Numbered from the stretch's first letter, positions 52,398-60,768 are shown. The stretch: 61,869 bases of DNA from Pseudorhodoplanes sp. (GCA_022843165.1 JALHOD010000019.1:1-61869); one strand, 5' to 3'. Notes: generated by a model not told the origin, from the sequence alone. Numbers and translations: made by a program.

Positions 52398-52907
52398 ATG
52401 AAATGCGTTCGTTTTGCACTTCTCTTGCTCGCCGCGTTGTCGATGAGTTTTCTGCCGGTCTTCGCGCCTTTGGCCGAAGCGGCAAGCCCCGTGGACGTCT
52501 TTCTGGGGCAGGCGCGCGCCAACCGGGCCGCCATTCTGACCACCCAGCAAATCCAATCCCTGCAGGCGTCGAATCCTGCGCTTGCGGCCAAACTCGTCCA
52601 GGCGGCGCGTAACGGGACGGTTCCGCAATTGTCCCGGCCGGAACGCAGACTGGTGACCGCGATGTCGCAAGACAATCTGCGCAAGATCCGCGCCGGACAG
52701 GCGTCTCAACCGGCGAAAGTGACGGTCACGCCTAAATGGGATGGAACCATCGCGGGCCTGCAAGGCATCTGCGTCACGGTCGCCACGCCGCTCTTTGCGT
52801 TTGCAAATGTTTTCGCTCCGGTTCTCGCGGCCATCGGCTGTTTCCTCGTCATCGCCTTGCTGACTCCCATTCTGATTCTGTTCGGACTCATGCCGGCAAA
52901 ATCGTAA
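52398..52907 (+). CDS. Secreted protein with C-terminal hydrophobic tail
   Basis: The 169-residue product has a signal peptide (about 1-28), an Ala/Gln-rich soluble middle and a C-terminal segment from about 120 with two hydrophobic stretches (TVATPLFAFANVFAPVLA, FLVIALLTPILILFGL). I recognise no family. The charge and hydrophobic tail could anchor it in the membrane or mark a toxin-like or processed peptide. A C39-like peptidase gene follows after 42 bp on the same strand. Function unknown. Confidence 0.65.
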   Translation: MKCVRFALLLLAALSMSFLPVFAPLAEAASPVDVFLGQARANRAAILTTQQIQSLQASNPALAAKLVQAARNGTVPQLSRPERRLVTAMSQDNLRKIRAGQASQPAKVTVTPKWDGTIAGLQGICVTVATPLFAFANVFAPVLAAIGCFLVIALLTPILILFGLMPAKS

Positions 52908-52949
52908 CGGCGTCTGTTACCGAGGGAGACTTGCGAAGGGATTTGGCGC

Positions 52950-53630
52950 GTGCGGCTTGAAGTCCCTTCGCTTTTTTATGCTGCTCTGACGGCGAGCAGG
53001 CCGCAGGTCTTTGTGGCGCTGATTCTGGTCGGCGCCGTGATGGCCGCTTTGTCCGGCCATGCGGCGCTGGCGGCGACCGGATCGCGCTTCACCTGGATCG
53101 GGCAGAAAACCGCGACCGATTGCGGCCGCGCGATTCTGGCGTCTGTGATAGCCGGCCTTCATTCGGTCGATGCGGAGAGCGCCTATCGATCGATCAGGCC
53201 GGGTCCATCGAGGCCGGATATCGGATTCTCCGTTGACGAATTGATCGCGCGGGCGGCATCGCTGCATCCGGAACATCTCAGAGTCGAGATGACCCTGGTC
53301 GCGCCGCAAGGCGTGACAATTCTCGGATCGAGGAAAAAGTGTTCGCCGCATTCGGAATATTACAAGAATCTGGCCGCTGTCGCGGAAGCGGGCCATCCGA
53401 TTATCGTGCGCAGGTCGGGCGCCGGGCCGGCGCATTATCTTCTGATTGTCGGCCATGCCGGCGGCGAATTCAGCTTGCAGGATCCGTCCCGGCGCGGGAT
53501 CGAGAAGATGAGTGTCACGCGTCTGAACGCCTTGATGTGCGCCAGTGATTATCTGGCGCTGGTGGGGAGCATCCCGGCGTCAAGGCCCGGTCAAGGAAAA
53601 AGCTCCTCCGGAACCCGGTCTGGCGAGTAG
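52950..53630 (+). CDS. Exported C39-like papain-fold peptidase
   Basis: This 226-residue protein begins with a hydrophobic membrane or signal segment (about 18-43) and then a C39-like papain fold: C58 in QKTATDCGRAIL, H162 in GPAHYLLIVGH and D178 in SLQDPSRRG. C39 domains usually belong to bacteriocin exporters, but this is a stand-alone periplasmic protein, as also seen in domain families near secreted peptides. The start is GTG 52950, preceded by AAGGGA. Its 3' end overlaps the convergent gene by 40 bp. The catalytic call is from visible motifs, activity unproven. Confidence 0.72.
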   Translation: MRLEVPSLFYAALTASRPQVFVALILVGAVMAALSGHAALAATGSRFTWIGQKTATDCGRAILASVIAGLHSVDAESAYRSIRPGPSRPDIGFSVDELIARAASLHPEHLRVEMTLVAPQGVTILGSRKKCSPHSEYYKNLAAVAEAGHPIIVRRSGAGPAHYLLIVGHAGGEFSLQDPSRRGIEKMSVTRLNALMCASDYLALVGSIPASRPGQGKSSSGTRSGE

Positions 53631-54217
53631 CTGCGGGGCTCGTTGCGCTGCATGGTTTTCCATAACGGCCACACGAACGCGGCGCCGGCGCCGAGAACGC
53701 CGAGCGTGTCCCAGCCGGGCTTGAACAGGAACAGTCCGAGCGGCAGCCCGCCGAAGAACAGGATCGCGACGATTGAGATGATCACGCCGAAGGTGCGGCG
53801 GGTGTCGCCGATCTGGAAATCGATCCGGGATGATGACGGGTGCTTTGCCAGCCGCTTGTGCAGGTCGCGCACGAAATCGCCGTAGATCGGCGCGCGCTCG
53901 TCGTCTGCAAGGCCGCTCGCGTTGGTGCTTTGCACGATCAGCGGCAGGCCGTCATTGAAGGTCAGCAGGCAGAGGCCGGTATCGCCGCTTTTGGGAACAT
54001 GCGCGAATTGCAGCCGGACCTCCCGGAGGTCGTCGAAATTGCGCTCGCGCGGCCGGCCGTCATAGTCCCAGCGCAGCGTGTCGCCGGTCAGCGCGATGCC
54101 CTGGTTGCGCAGCTTCCAGAAAAACCGGGACATGTCCTCGCGCAGGAACAGATTGTAATGCCGCTCCGGAAATGTCCGGACCGGCGCTGCCGTCCCGGCT
54201 GCCTGCATGTTGGTCAT
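53591..54217 (-). CDS. Unknown two-helix membrane protein
   Basis: The 208-residue product has a soluble N-terminal ~130 residues with beta-strand character (ALTGDTLRWDYDG, VRLQFAHVPKS) and two membrane segments at about 143-160 and 166-186, then a short cytoplasmic tail. I recognise no named family; the N-terminal part faintly recalls PH-like domains. It shares 40 bp with the 3' end of the C39-like gene. Function unknown. Confidence 0.65.
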   Translation of the reverse strand: MTNMQAAGTAAPVRTFPERHYNLFLREDMSRFFWKLRNQGIALTGDTLRWDYDGRPRERNFDDLREVRLQFAHVPKSGDTGLCLLTFNDGLPLIVQSTNASGLADDERAPIYGDFVRDLHKRLAKHPSSSRIDFQIGDTRRTFGVIISIVAILFFGGLPLGLFLFKPGWDTLGVLGAGAAFVWPLWKTMQRNEPRSYSPDRVPEELFP

Positions 54218-54339
54218 GTCGCGCCCCGTCTCTCTGTCATAGTCGCGCGGGGCGACGAATTGTTCAAAGGGCCGGGTGGTGGGATTTGCAATATCCCGCC
54301 CATTTGCTAGGCGGGACGTTCCTGCACGGGACCAGATCA

Positions 54340-54741
54340 GTGACCGCCACCGCCACGCTCATCCGCCGCTATTACGACGCCTTCAACGCCAGGGACTGGG
54401 AGGCAATGCTGGATTGCGTCACCGACGACATGCGCCACGATGTCAACGAGGGCGCGGCGCGCGGCGGCAAGACGAGCTTCCGCGAGTTTCTCGCGCATAT
54501 GGCGCGCTGCTATGACGAGACCCTGACCGGTATCGCGGTGATGGTGGACGGGACCGGCGCTCGCGCGGCGGCGGAATTCGTTGTTACCGGCAAATACCTC
54601 GCGACCGATACCGGATTGCCAGCGGCGCGCGGCCAGACCTACAGCCTGCCGGCCGGCGCGTTTTTCGAGGTCCGCGAGGGCAGGATCGCGCGCATCACCA
54701 CATACTACAATCTGCAGGAATGGATCCGGCAGGTGTCGTGA
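54340..54741 (+). CDS. SnoaL/NTF2-like protein (ketosteroid isomerase-related)
   Basis: The 133-residue protein has the NTF2-like cone: IRRYYDAFNARDWEAML near the start, a VNEGAARGGKTSFREFL segment and the GRIARITTYYNLQEW end typical of SnoaL/KSI-related isomerase-like proteins. Catalytic residues for ketosteroid isomerase are not clearly present, so the reaction is open. The GTG at 54340 is preferred because homology begins there; the long frame from 54172 extends into the neighbouring promoter region. Confidence 0.72.
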   Translation: MTATATLIRRYYDAFNARDWEAMLDCVTDDMRHDVNEGAARGGKTSFREFLAHMARCYDETLTGIAVMVDGTGARAAAEFVVTGKYLATDTGLPAARGQTYSLPAGAFFEVREGRIARITTYYNLQEWIRQVS

Positions 54742-54749
54742 GCCATTTA

Positions 54750-54891
54750 CTGTCATGCCCGCGAATGCGGGGCATCCAGCAATCACGGTCTCATGAATAC
54801 TGGATCGCCCAATCACAAGTCGGCTTTTGCCGACGTGTGCGCTTCAAGAATCCGGTCTCGGGAACCCGAGATCGGGCGCGGGCGATGACAG
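54750..54891. repeat. Terminal-inverted-repeat intergenic element with hairpins
   Basis: CTGTCATGCCCGCG at the left end pairs with CGCGGGCGATGACAG at the right (one base bulged). Inside are GTCGGC-TTTT-GCCGAC (54819-54834) and TCTCGGG-AA-CCCGAGA (54856-54871). The layout resembles the CTGTCAT...ATGACAG palindromic repeats common in alphaproteobacterial genomes. It fills the gap between the KSI-like and TctC-like genes and would form strong RNA structure. Confidence 0.6.
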
Positions 54892-54901
54892 CATTGAGAT
54901 T

Positions 54902-55897
54902 TCAATCCACCTTCGCGCCGGATTCCTTCACCAGCTTGCCCCAGCGCGCGACTTCGACACCGACGAACTTGCCGAACTCGTCGGGCGATCCCGGGACGAC
55001 CTCCGCCCCGCGCTTGAGCAGCGCCTCCTGCGTCTGCGGATCGGCCAGCGCCTTGCGCACGGCGGCATTCAGCGTGTCGACGATCGGTTTCGGCGTGCCG
55101 GCGGGCGCAAACAATCCGTCCCAGGCGGTGATGACGAAATCCTTCATCCCGCCTTCGGTCATGGTCGGGATCTCCTTGGCGAGCGGCCAGCGATTGGCGG
55201 TGGTGACGCCAAGTCCGCGCAGCTTGCCGCCCTGCACCTGCGGCAGCGCGCTCGGCATCACTTCGATCATCATCTGCACCGTGCCGGCGATGAAGTCGGT
55301 CATGGCCGGACCGCCGCCGCGATAAGGCACGATCACGAAATCGGCGCCGGTGGTGTTTTTGAACATGGCGCCGGCCAGGTGCGAGGTCGTGCCGTTTCCG
55401 GCTGTCGCATAATTCACCTTTCCGGGATTGGCCTTCAGATAGGCGATCAGTTCCTTGACCGAATTGGCCGGCAATGAAGGATGCACCGCGAGCACCAGCC
55501 CGATCTGGGTGAAGCGGCCGACCGGCGTGAAATCCTTGACCGCATCGAAGCCCGGCTTGGCATACAGAGTCTGGTTGATCGCATGCGTGCCGTTGGTGCC
55601 GTAGGACAGCGTATAGCCGTCCGGAGCCGACCGCGCGGCGGCCTCGACGCCGATATTGCCGCCGGCGCCGGGGCGGTTCTCGATGACAATGGTCCAGCCT
55701 TGCTGCTCGGCGATCTTGTTGAGCACGGTGCGCGCAAGGATGTCGCCGCCGCCGCCGGCCGGGAACGGCACGATCACGCGGATCGGGCGATCGGGATAGG
55801 CGGCCGCCGCTGGCTGCGATCCGGCGGCCGCGACCAGCAGGATCGTAAGTGAAGCGAGCACGGCGCGAGCCGCGCGCAAATATGGCATTCTCAACAT
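54902..55897 (-). CDS. Bug/TctC family periplasmic binding protein
   Basis: This 331-residue protein has a signal peptide (about 1-32) and the tripartite-tricarboxylate-transporter binding-protein signature: YPDRPIRVIVPFPAGGGGD, a NRPGAGGNIG segment and LRGLGVTTANRWP. Members bind carboxylates, amino acids or aromatic acids in the periplasm. No TctAB membrane genes lie here, as is usual for orphan Bug proteins. It is downstream of the M29-like gene on the same strand, 78 bp away, so its ligand may be that enzyme's substrate or precursor. Confidence 0.9.
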   Translation of the reverse strand: MLRMPYLRAARAVLASLTILLVAAAGSQPAAAAYPDRPIRVIVPFPAGGGGDILARTVLNKIAEQQGWTIVIENRPGAGGNIGVEAAARSAPDGYTLSYGTNGTHAINQTLYAKPGFDAVKDFTPVGRFTQIGLVLAVHPSLPANSVKELIAYLKANPGKVNYATAGNGTTSHLAGAMFKNTTGADFVIVPYRGGGPAMTDFIAGTVQMMIEVMPSALPQVQGGKLRGLGVTTANRWPLAKEIPTMTEGGMKDFVITAWDGLFAPAGTPKPIVDTLNAAVRKALADPQTQEALLKRGAEVVPGSPDEFGKFVGVEVARWGKLVKESGAKVD

Positions 55898-55975
55898 GAC
55901 TGGTCCCTCCAGCGTTTCCTCGATGCGCCCTGAATGTTCCGGCGCCTTCTTGGCGGGCGCCGTTATCGAACGATG

Positions 55976-57571
55976 TTAATGGCCGTGACAGCAGCTTCCG
56001 TCCGCCGCGTGGACATGCACCGGTGCGGCCGCGACCGGATTTTTGCCCGCGGCAACTGCATGCGCGCCCGGTCCGCCGCCCCACACGCCGTAACGGTCGT
56101 GACAGGCGGTAGGATCGCCGCCGACCATCGGCATGAACAGGTGATGCCAGTTGCGGCAGATATCGAGCTCCGACTTGACCCATTTCAGCGGGTCTTTCGC
56201 ATAATGATCCCAGTAATCGCCCTTCACATTGAGACCGGGCACCGCCGGGATCCAGCTTTCCTGCAGCCAGAGATCGGCGCCGCCATGCTTGTCGGCCAGC
56301 TTCCTGATATGCGGGTCGTCGAGCGCGAGCAGGCGGCCGTCCTCGATGATGGTTTCGTTGTCGCCTTCGCGCTGGAGCTGCACGGTCGGGAAATACAGAT
56401 GCAGATGCCAGTGGCCGACCGGCAGTCCGGCTTTCGCGGCGCGGCGCTCGTTCATGCTGGAGATGATGGTGCCGAAACCGATGTGAATGACGCCCGAGCG
56501 CACGCGCTCGTACAGGCAGTTGATCCAGCCCGAAGGGAAATCCTTGCGCGGGCGATGGATGTGCGGATTGGTGCCGATCGAGGCTTCCCACCAGTAGAAC
56601 AATCCCTTGCCGGGGAAACCCGGATAGGAGAGGTGGTCGGTCTCCGATTTCAGCTTGCGCAATTTCTCTCCGAATTCGCCGCCGGCATTGATCTCGACGA
56701 TCTGGCTGCCTTCGACGACAAGCTGCGTCCAGTCCACCGGTGCGATGTGATTGGTGGTGCCGGCAATGACGCCGTTGCCGTCCTCCTTGCCGGGTAGGAA
56801 GATCCACGGCTTGCCGAGCACGTGGCCGGGCAGATAGGTTTTTCCGAAACCTTCATTCCCGGTCCAGGTGTCGTGCACCAGATCGGGATTCAGGAATTCG
56901 CGGTTGCGGTCGTAATAGCCGGCATGGTTGGTGTATTCGACGTCGGTGCCTTCCGGATCGGTGATGCGAACGCGCTTGGCGGTGCGCACGCGATTCCAGG
57001 TCCACAGATCGATCGCTTCCAGCAATTCGTAAGGCATCAGGAAGGCGGGAGAGGCGAGGATCTCCGGCGTGATGAACGGCATGCGCTGGATCTTCATGTG
57101 CGTGTCGACCAGCACCGGCCCGCCATAGCCCCACAGGAGCTTGTCGAACTTGCCCTCCTTCGACATCACGTCCCACTGGTCCATCCACTCCGCCAGTTCC
57201 TTGGTGCGGTGCAGGTAATAGGCGACCTCGTCTGCGCCGACCCAGTTCGGGATCGGGCCTTTCTCGATATGCAGGATTTCATACTTGCAGCCGTATTTTT
57301 CGAGGATGCGCTTGCAGGCCTCGATCACCAGCGGGTCGTGCCAGTTGTCGACCCGCAACTGGATGCGCTCGCCCGGCTTCAGGTCCCAGCAGGCATGCAG
57401 GCCCTGATTGTAGGGACGGCGTGCGACCACATCGAGATAGGGCAGGAGCTGATCGACGCTCGACACCTGGACGTAGGGCGGGCAGCGCGGCTTGCGGTGG
57501 CCGATCAATGGCGGGGTCTCGTAGCGCGGAAACGAGGTCGGCAGGCTCGGGTGGCGCGGCGCCTCAAGCAT
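55976..57571 (-). CDS. M29-peptidase/NicX-like metalloenzyme with Cys/His tail
   Basis: The 531-residue product resembles the aminopeptidase T (M29) fold used also by the ring-opening dioxygenase NicX: SGVIHIGFGTIISS, then GHWHLHLYFPTVQL with several potential metal-binding histidines, and an earlier NHIAPVDWTQLVVEGSQIVEIN segment. The ~30 C-terminal residues are rich in His and Cys (VHVHAADGSCCHGH), absent from ordinary M29 enzymes and likely to bind metal. Substrate unknown; peptidase or N-heterocycle ring-cleaving activity are both possible. It is divergent from the GntR gene. Confidence 0.65.
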   Translation of the reverse strand: MLEAPRHPSLPTSFPRYETPPLIGHRKPRCPPYVQVSSVDQLLPYLDVVARRPYNQGLHACWDLKPGERIQLRVDNWHDPLVIEACKRILEKYGCKYEILHIEKGPIPNWVGADEVAYYLHRTKELAEWMDQWDVMSKEGKFDKLLWGYGGPVLVDTHMKIQRMPFITPEILASPAFLMPYELLEAIDLWTWNRVRTAKRVRITDPEGTDVEYTNHAGYYDRNREFLNPDLVHDTWTGNEGFGKTYLPGHVLGKPWIFLPGKEDGNGVIAGTTNHIAPVDWTQLVVEGSQIVEINAGGEFGEKLRKLKSETDHLSYPGFPGKGLFYWWEASIGTNPHIHRPRKDFPSGWINCLYERVRSGVIHIGFGTIISSMNERRAAKAGLPVGHWHLHLYFPTVQLQREGDNETIIEDGRLLALDDPHIRKLADKHGGADLWLQESWIPAVPGLNVKGDYWDHYAKDPLKWVKSELDICRNWHHLFMPMVGGDPTACHDRYGVWGGGPGAHAVAAGKNPVAAAPVHVHAADGSCCHGH

Positions 57572-57609
57572 GACTACAATCCTTGTATGCAGTTTCCCTT
57601 TGGATGAGA

Positions 57610-57623
57610 TTTTGCATGCAAAA
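57610..57623. promoter_or_regulatory. Candidate GntR operator
   Basis: TTTTGCATGCAAAA is a perfect 14-bp palindrome in the gap between the divergent M29-like and GntR genes. A related CTTGTATGCAG lies about 20 bp to the left. Palindromes of this size in FCD-type GntR promoters are usual operator sites, but the pairing is inference. Confidence 0.5.
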
Positions 57624-57654
57624 AATCCACAAAGTCAAATCGGATGCCGTAAAT

Positions 57655-58449
57655 ATGAGGGAAAATCCAGAAAACGGCATGCAATATCTGGAAACCGAGG
57701 ACGCCGCGGCCGAAACCCAGCTCGAACGGGCGACCGAAGCCCTGCGCGATCTCATCCTGCGCGGCACCTTTCCGGTCGACGAGAAGCTGCCTGAAACACG
57801 GGTCGCCGAACTGCTCGGCGTGTCGCGCACGCCGGCACGGCTCGCGATGGCGGTGTTGGAACAGGACGGCCTGCTGGTGCGGCTGCCCCGGCGCGGCTTT
57901 CGCGTGCGCAGCTTCAGCCTCGACGAAGTGGTGGAGGCGATCGAGGTGCGCGGCGAGGTCGAGGCGATCGCCGCCCGCGTCGTCGCCGAACGCGGATTGC
58001 ATGCCGATCATTGCGCCCGGATGGAGGCGTGCATCGGGCGCGCCGAAATTCTGCTCAAGAACGCGCCATTCGAGGCGGCGCAACGCCGCGACTGGTGCCG
58101 GATGAATGTCGATTTCCATGACGCGCTGGTCACCGCCTGCGGCCTGCGTCCGCTCTGGTCGGCCTATGCCAAGGTCAATCTGGTGCCGCTGGCCTCGCCG
58201 CGCGACATCATGTTCAACGTCGCCCGGCCGGAACTCAGCCGGCGTCAGCTCGAGGCGACGCACGAGGACCATGCCCGCATTCTCGACGCCATCCAGGCGC
58301 GGCACTCGACCCGCGCCGCCGCCCTGGTGCGCGAACACGCCTATCGCAGCGGCGAGAACAAGCGCCGCAATTTTCCGGATATCCGGATGCGCACCATGGT
58401 CATCGAGACGCCGGGCGTGGCGCTGGTGCGGCCGTCCCCTGCGGAATGA
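57655..58449 (+). CDS. GntR family (FCD) transcriptional regulator
   Basis: The 264-residue protein has an N-terminal winged HTH (RVAELLGVSRTPARLAMAVLEQDGLL) and a C-terminal FCD effector domain with metal-ligand-type aspartate and histidines (NVDFHDAL, THEDHARIL). ATG 57655 is my choice; ATG 57616 lies inside the palindrome and ATG 57679 is further in. It probably represses the divergent M29-like/TctC genes until its effector, perhaps their substrate, appears. It is separated by 61 bp from the GNAT gene. Confidence 0.8.
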   Translation: MRENPENGMQYLETEDAAAETQLERATEALRDLILRGTFPVDEKLPETRVAELLGVSRTPARLAMAVLEQDGLLVRLPRRGFRVRSFSLDEVVEAIEVRGEVEAIAARVVAERGLHADHCARMEACIGRAEILLKNAPFEAAQRRDWCRMNVDFHDALVTACGLRPLWSAYAKVNLVPLASPRDIMFNVARPELSRRQLEATHEDHARILDAIQARHSTRAAALVREHAYRSGENKRRNFPDIRMRTMVIETPGVALVRPSPAE

Positions 58450-58510
58450 TGTGCCCTGACATGCAGGCGGCAGAGTTGTGCGGGCGGGAGGCAGGGGCCA
58501 TCCTGCAGCC

Positions 58511-59098
58511 ATGGCGTTATGTGTTGTTCCGCTCACCGGTCCCGCCTTGCATGCCGCGCTCGACGATCTCGCGGCGTTGCGCATCGCGGTGTTCCGCGAA
58601 TATCCCTATCTCTATGACGGCACGCTGGATTACGAGCAGGGCTATCTGCGCCTGTTCGCCAAAAGCCGCGACGGCGTCATCGTCGCCGCCCGGGACAATG
58701 GCGAGATCGTCGGCTGCGCCACCGGCTCCGCGCTCGCGACCCAGCACGGCTCGCTGCAGGCGCCGTTCCGCGACGCCGGCTACAATCCCGGGGAGATTTT
58801 CTATTGCGGCGAATCGGTCCTGCTGCCGCAATATCGCGGGCAGGGCATCGGCCATATCTTTTTCGAGGAGCGCGAAAAGCATGCGCGCGCCAAGGGCTAC
58901 AAGATTTCCGCCTTCTGCGCCGTGGTGCGCGCCTCCGATCATCCGGCGCGGCCCGCCGGCTATCGGCCGCTCGATGCCTTCTGGCAGTCGCGCGGCTATC
59001 GCAAGGCGCCGGGCATGATCGCGCGCCTTTCCTGGAAGGACATCGGCGCGGCGTCCGCAACCGACAAGCCGATGCAGTTCTGGCTCAAGGATCTCTGA
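58511..59098 (+). CDS. GNAT family N-acetyltransferase
   Basis: This 195-residue protein has the GNAT fold with acetyl-CoA loop residues QYRGQGIGHIFFEE at about 111-124 and a distal RGYRKAP-type segment. It would acetylate a small molecule or protein; substrate unknown. The ATG at 58511 is preferred. It lies 3 bp before the nitrilase-like gene, so the pair is probably translated from one message; GNAT-nitrilase fusions are known in related families, which supports a joint function. Confidence 0.85.
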   Translation: MALCVVPLTGPALHAALDDLAALRIAVFREYPYLYDGTLDYEQGYLRLFAKSRDGVIVAARDNGEIVGCATGSALATQHGSLQAPFRDAGYNPGEIFYCGESVLLPQYRGQGIGHIFFEEREKHARAKGYKISAFCAVVRASDHPARPAGYRPLDAFWQSRGYRKAPGMIARLSWKDIGAASATDKPMQFWLKDL

Positions 59099-59101
59099 GC
59101 G

Positions 59102-60004
59102 ATGTCCGGTTTCCGGGTCGCGGCCGCGCAATACCCGATCGGCCGTTTTGGCTCCTTCGCCGAATACGAGATCAAGCTGACGCGCTGGGTCTTCGACGCC
59201 GCCGGCAACGGCGCGCGGCTGATCGTGTTTCCCGAATATGGCGCGATGGAGCTGGCCAGTCTCGCCGGCGGAGAGATCGCCGCCGACCTGCACCGCTCGA
59301 TCGAGGCGATGCAGGATTTTCTGCCGGCGGCGTTCGATCTGCATCGCGCGCTGGCGCAGCAGCAGCAGGTCTATATCTGCGCGGCGAGCGCGCCGGTGCG
59401 CCAGGGCGACGGCCGCTATCGCAACACCGCGCGATTGTTCGCGCCGTCGGGCAAGGTCGGCACGCAGGAAAAGAGAGTGATGACCCGCTTCGAGCGCGAG
59501 CAATGGCGGATCTCGCCGGGAGAGGGACTGAGCGTGTTCGAAACCTCGCTCGGCCGGATCGGGATCGCGATCTGCTACGACGCGGAATTTCCGCTGCCGG
59601 TGCGGGCGCTGGCCGAAGCCGGCGCCGAGATCGTGCTGGTGCCGTCATGCACCGACGCCTTGCCCGGCTATCATCGCGTGCGGGTGGCCTGCGCGGCGCG
59701 CGCGCTGGAGAACCAGTGTTTTGTGATCCAGGCGCCCACGGTGGGACCCGCGAAATGGTCGCCTGCGGTGGACGAGAATGTGGGCGCCGCCAACGTGTTG
59801 GGTCCGCCCGACCGCGGATTTCCCGACGACGGCGTGATCGCGACCGGCGCGCGCGACCGGCCGGGTCTGGTCTATGCCGATATCGATCTGTCGCGCGTCG
59901 CGCAGGTGCGCCGCGACGGCCAGGTGCTCAATCACCGGCAGTGGGCGGAGCAGCCGGGCGCCGGCGCATTGCCGCAGGTCATGCAGGTGAAGCTGACGGC
60001 GTAA
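59102..60004 (+). CDS. Carbon-nitrogen hydrolase (nitrilase superfamily)
   Basis: The 300-residue protein has the Glu-Lys-Cys triad: E45 in FPEYGA, K124 in TQEKRVMTRFE and C158 in AICYDAEFP. The family hydrolyses nitriles, amides or related C-N bonds in the cytoplasm. Length is close to the family norm. Its ATG lies 3 bp after the GNAT stop, so the two are translated together. It may process a metabolite for the acetyltransferase, or act on deaminated glutathione-like compounds; the substrate is not deducible from sequence. Confidence 0.88.
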   Translation: MSGFRVAAAQYPIGRFGSFAEYEIKLTRWVFDAAGNGARLIVFPEYGAMELASLAGGEIAADLHRSIEAMQDFLPAAFDLHRALAQQQQVYICAASAPVRQGDGRYRNTARLFAPSGKVGTQEKRVMTRFEREQWRISPGEGLSVFETSLGRIGIAICYDAEFPLPVRALAEAGAEIVLVPSCTDALPGYHRVRVACAARALENQCFVIQAPTVGPAKWSPAVDENVGAANVLGPPDRGFPDDGVIATGARDRPGLVYADIDLSRVAQVRRDGQVLNHRQWAEQPGAGALPQVMQVKLTA

Positions 60005-60007
60005 GTT

Positions 60008-60226
60008 TCAGTCGCTCAGCGCGGCGTCCTGCAGCGCCACCAGATCGTGTTCGGGCACGATGCGCTCGTGCTTCTCGGCGACGCTCTTGATGCAATAACG
60101 CGGCTCGCCCGCATCTGCGGGCAACAGCCGCACGATCGCGTAGCGGCCCTTGGCGGCGGCGCGCAATGTGGTCGGAATGATCTCGACATGCTGGCCGATC
60201 TTGAAACGGTGGTGGCGGTCGCTCAC
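60008..60226 (-). CDS. Small conserved unknown protein
   Basis: The 72-residue product (HHRFKIGQHVEIIPTTLRAAAKGRYAIVRLL near its start) looks like a small beta-rich SH3-like fold with a short C-terminal helix. No family name is recognised. Its ATG overlaps the stop of the next gene by 4 bp, so a leftward four-gene run of very short genes ends here. Confidence 0.6.
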   Translation of the reverse strand: MSDRHHRFKIGQHVEIIPTTLRAAAKGRYAIVRLLPADAGEPRYCIKSVAEKHERIVPEHDLVALQDAALSD

Positions 60227-60429
60227 GTTCTGGCTCCGTTGCTCTGATTCTGCTCCATCAGCTCGATCAGGCGCCCGAGCTTGCGGTTGATCTGGCCGAG
60301 ATGGAACGCGGCATATTCTTCCGCATAGGCGGCGCGCTCGGGTGCGCCCTGCGTCTGCGCGTGGCGGATCAGCGGCATGAATTCGGCGTCGAAGAAGCTT
60401 TGATAGCGGTCGGAAATATCGTCGGCCAT
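60223..60429 (-). CDS. Small helical unknown protein
   Basis: The 68-residue product (YQSFFDAEFMPLIRHAQTQGAPERAAYAEEYAAFHLGQINRKLGRLIELMEQ) is helical and acidic, with no membrane segment. ATG 60429 is preferred over a longer frame to 60516. Its stop shares 4 bp with the downstream gene's start. No family is recognised. Confidence 0.6.
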   Translation of the reverse strand: MADDISDRYQSFFDAEFMPLIRHAQTQGAPERAAYAEEYAAFHLGQINRKLGRLIELMEQNQSNGART

Positions 60430-60466
60430 GGCGGCCTCCTGATGGACTGTGTAAAGCGCGGGCGCG

Positions 60467-60730
60467 TCAGAAATCCGACGCTTCCAGCGCGTAGTAACTC
60501 CTGCCGCCGCGGCCATAGACCTGCGCCGCCACCTGGCAGATGCGGGCGCGGTGCCGGTCGAAGGCGCGCAGCAGAGGCTCTTCCTCCATCACCACGTCCG
60601 GCTGGATGCGCTGCAAGGCCGGCGCGCTGATGAAGAACGCGCGTTCCATCGCGCTGTCATGTCCCCAGAAGCGCACGAGATGGCGCGTGGCGTCATAGGA
60701 GCGGCTGGCATTGGGAAAGTGAATCGACAT
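60467..60730 (-). CDS. DUF1488-like small protein
   Basis: The 87-residue protein contains ALQRIQPDVVMEEEPLLRAFDRHRARI and a VYGRGGRSYYALEASDF end, matching DUF1488. This family is common in alphaproteobacteria and of unknown function; homologues are often annotated near ribosomal or stress genes. It lies 38 bp upstream of the helical gene on the same strand. No signal peptide. Confidence 0.75.
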   Translation of the reverse strand: MSIHFPNASRSYDATRHLVRFWGHDSAMERAFFISAPALQRIQPDVVMEEEPLLRAFDRHRARICQVAAQVYGRGGRSYYALEASDF

Positions 60731-60768
60731 CTGAACCGCCTTGCCCCTGCGGGCGTTGTCGCGGCGTC

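Noticed and set aside
54813-56807. 664-codon minus-strand frame over the Bug and M29-like genes
   Set aside because: Wrong frame for both; the true genes have signal peptide, motifs and normal lengths in the other frame.
58804-60090. 428-codon plus-strand frame over GNAT and nitrilase genes
   Set aside because: Arginine/alanine-rich shadow; both real genes carry intact motifs in other frames.
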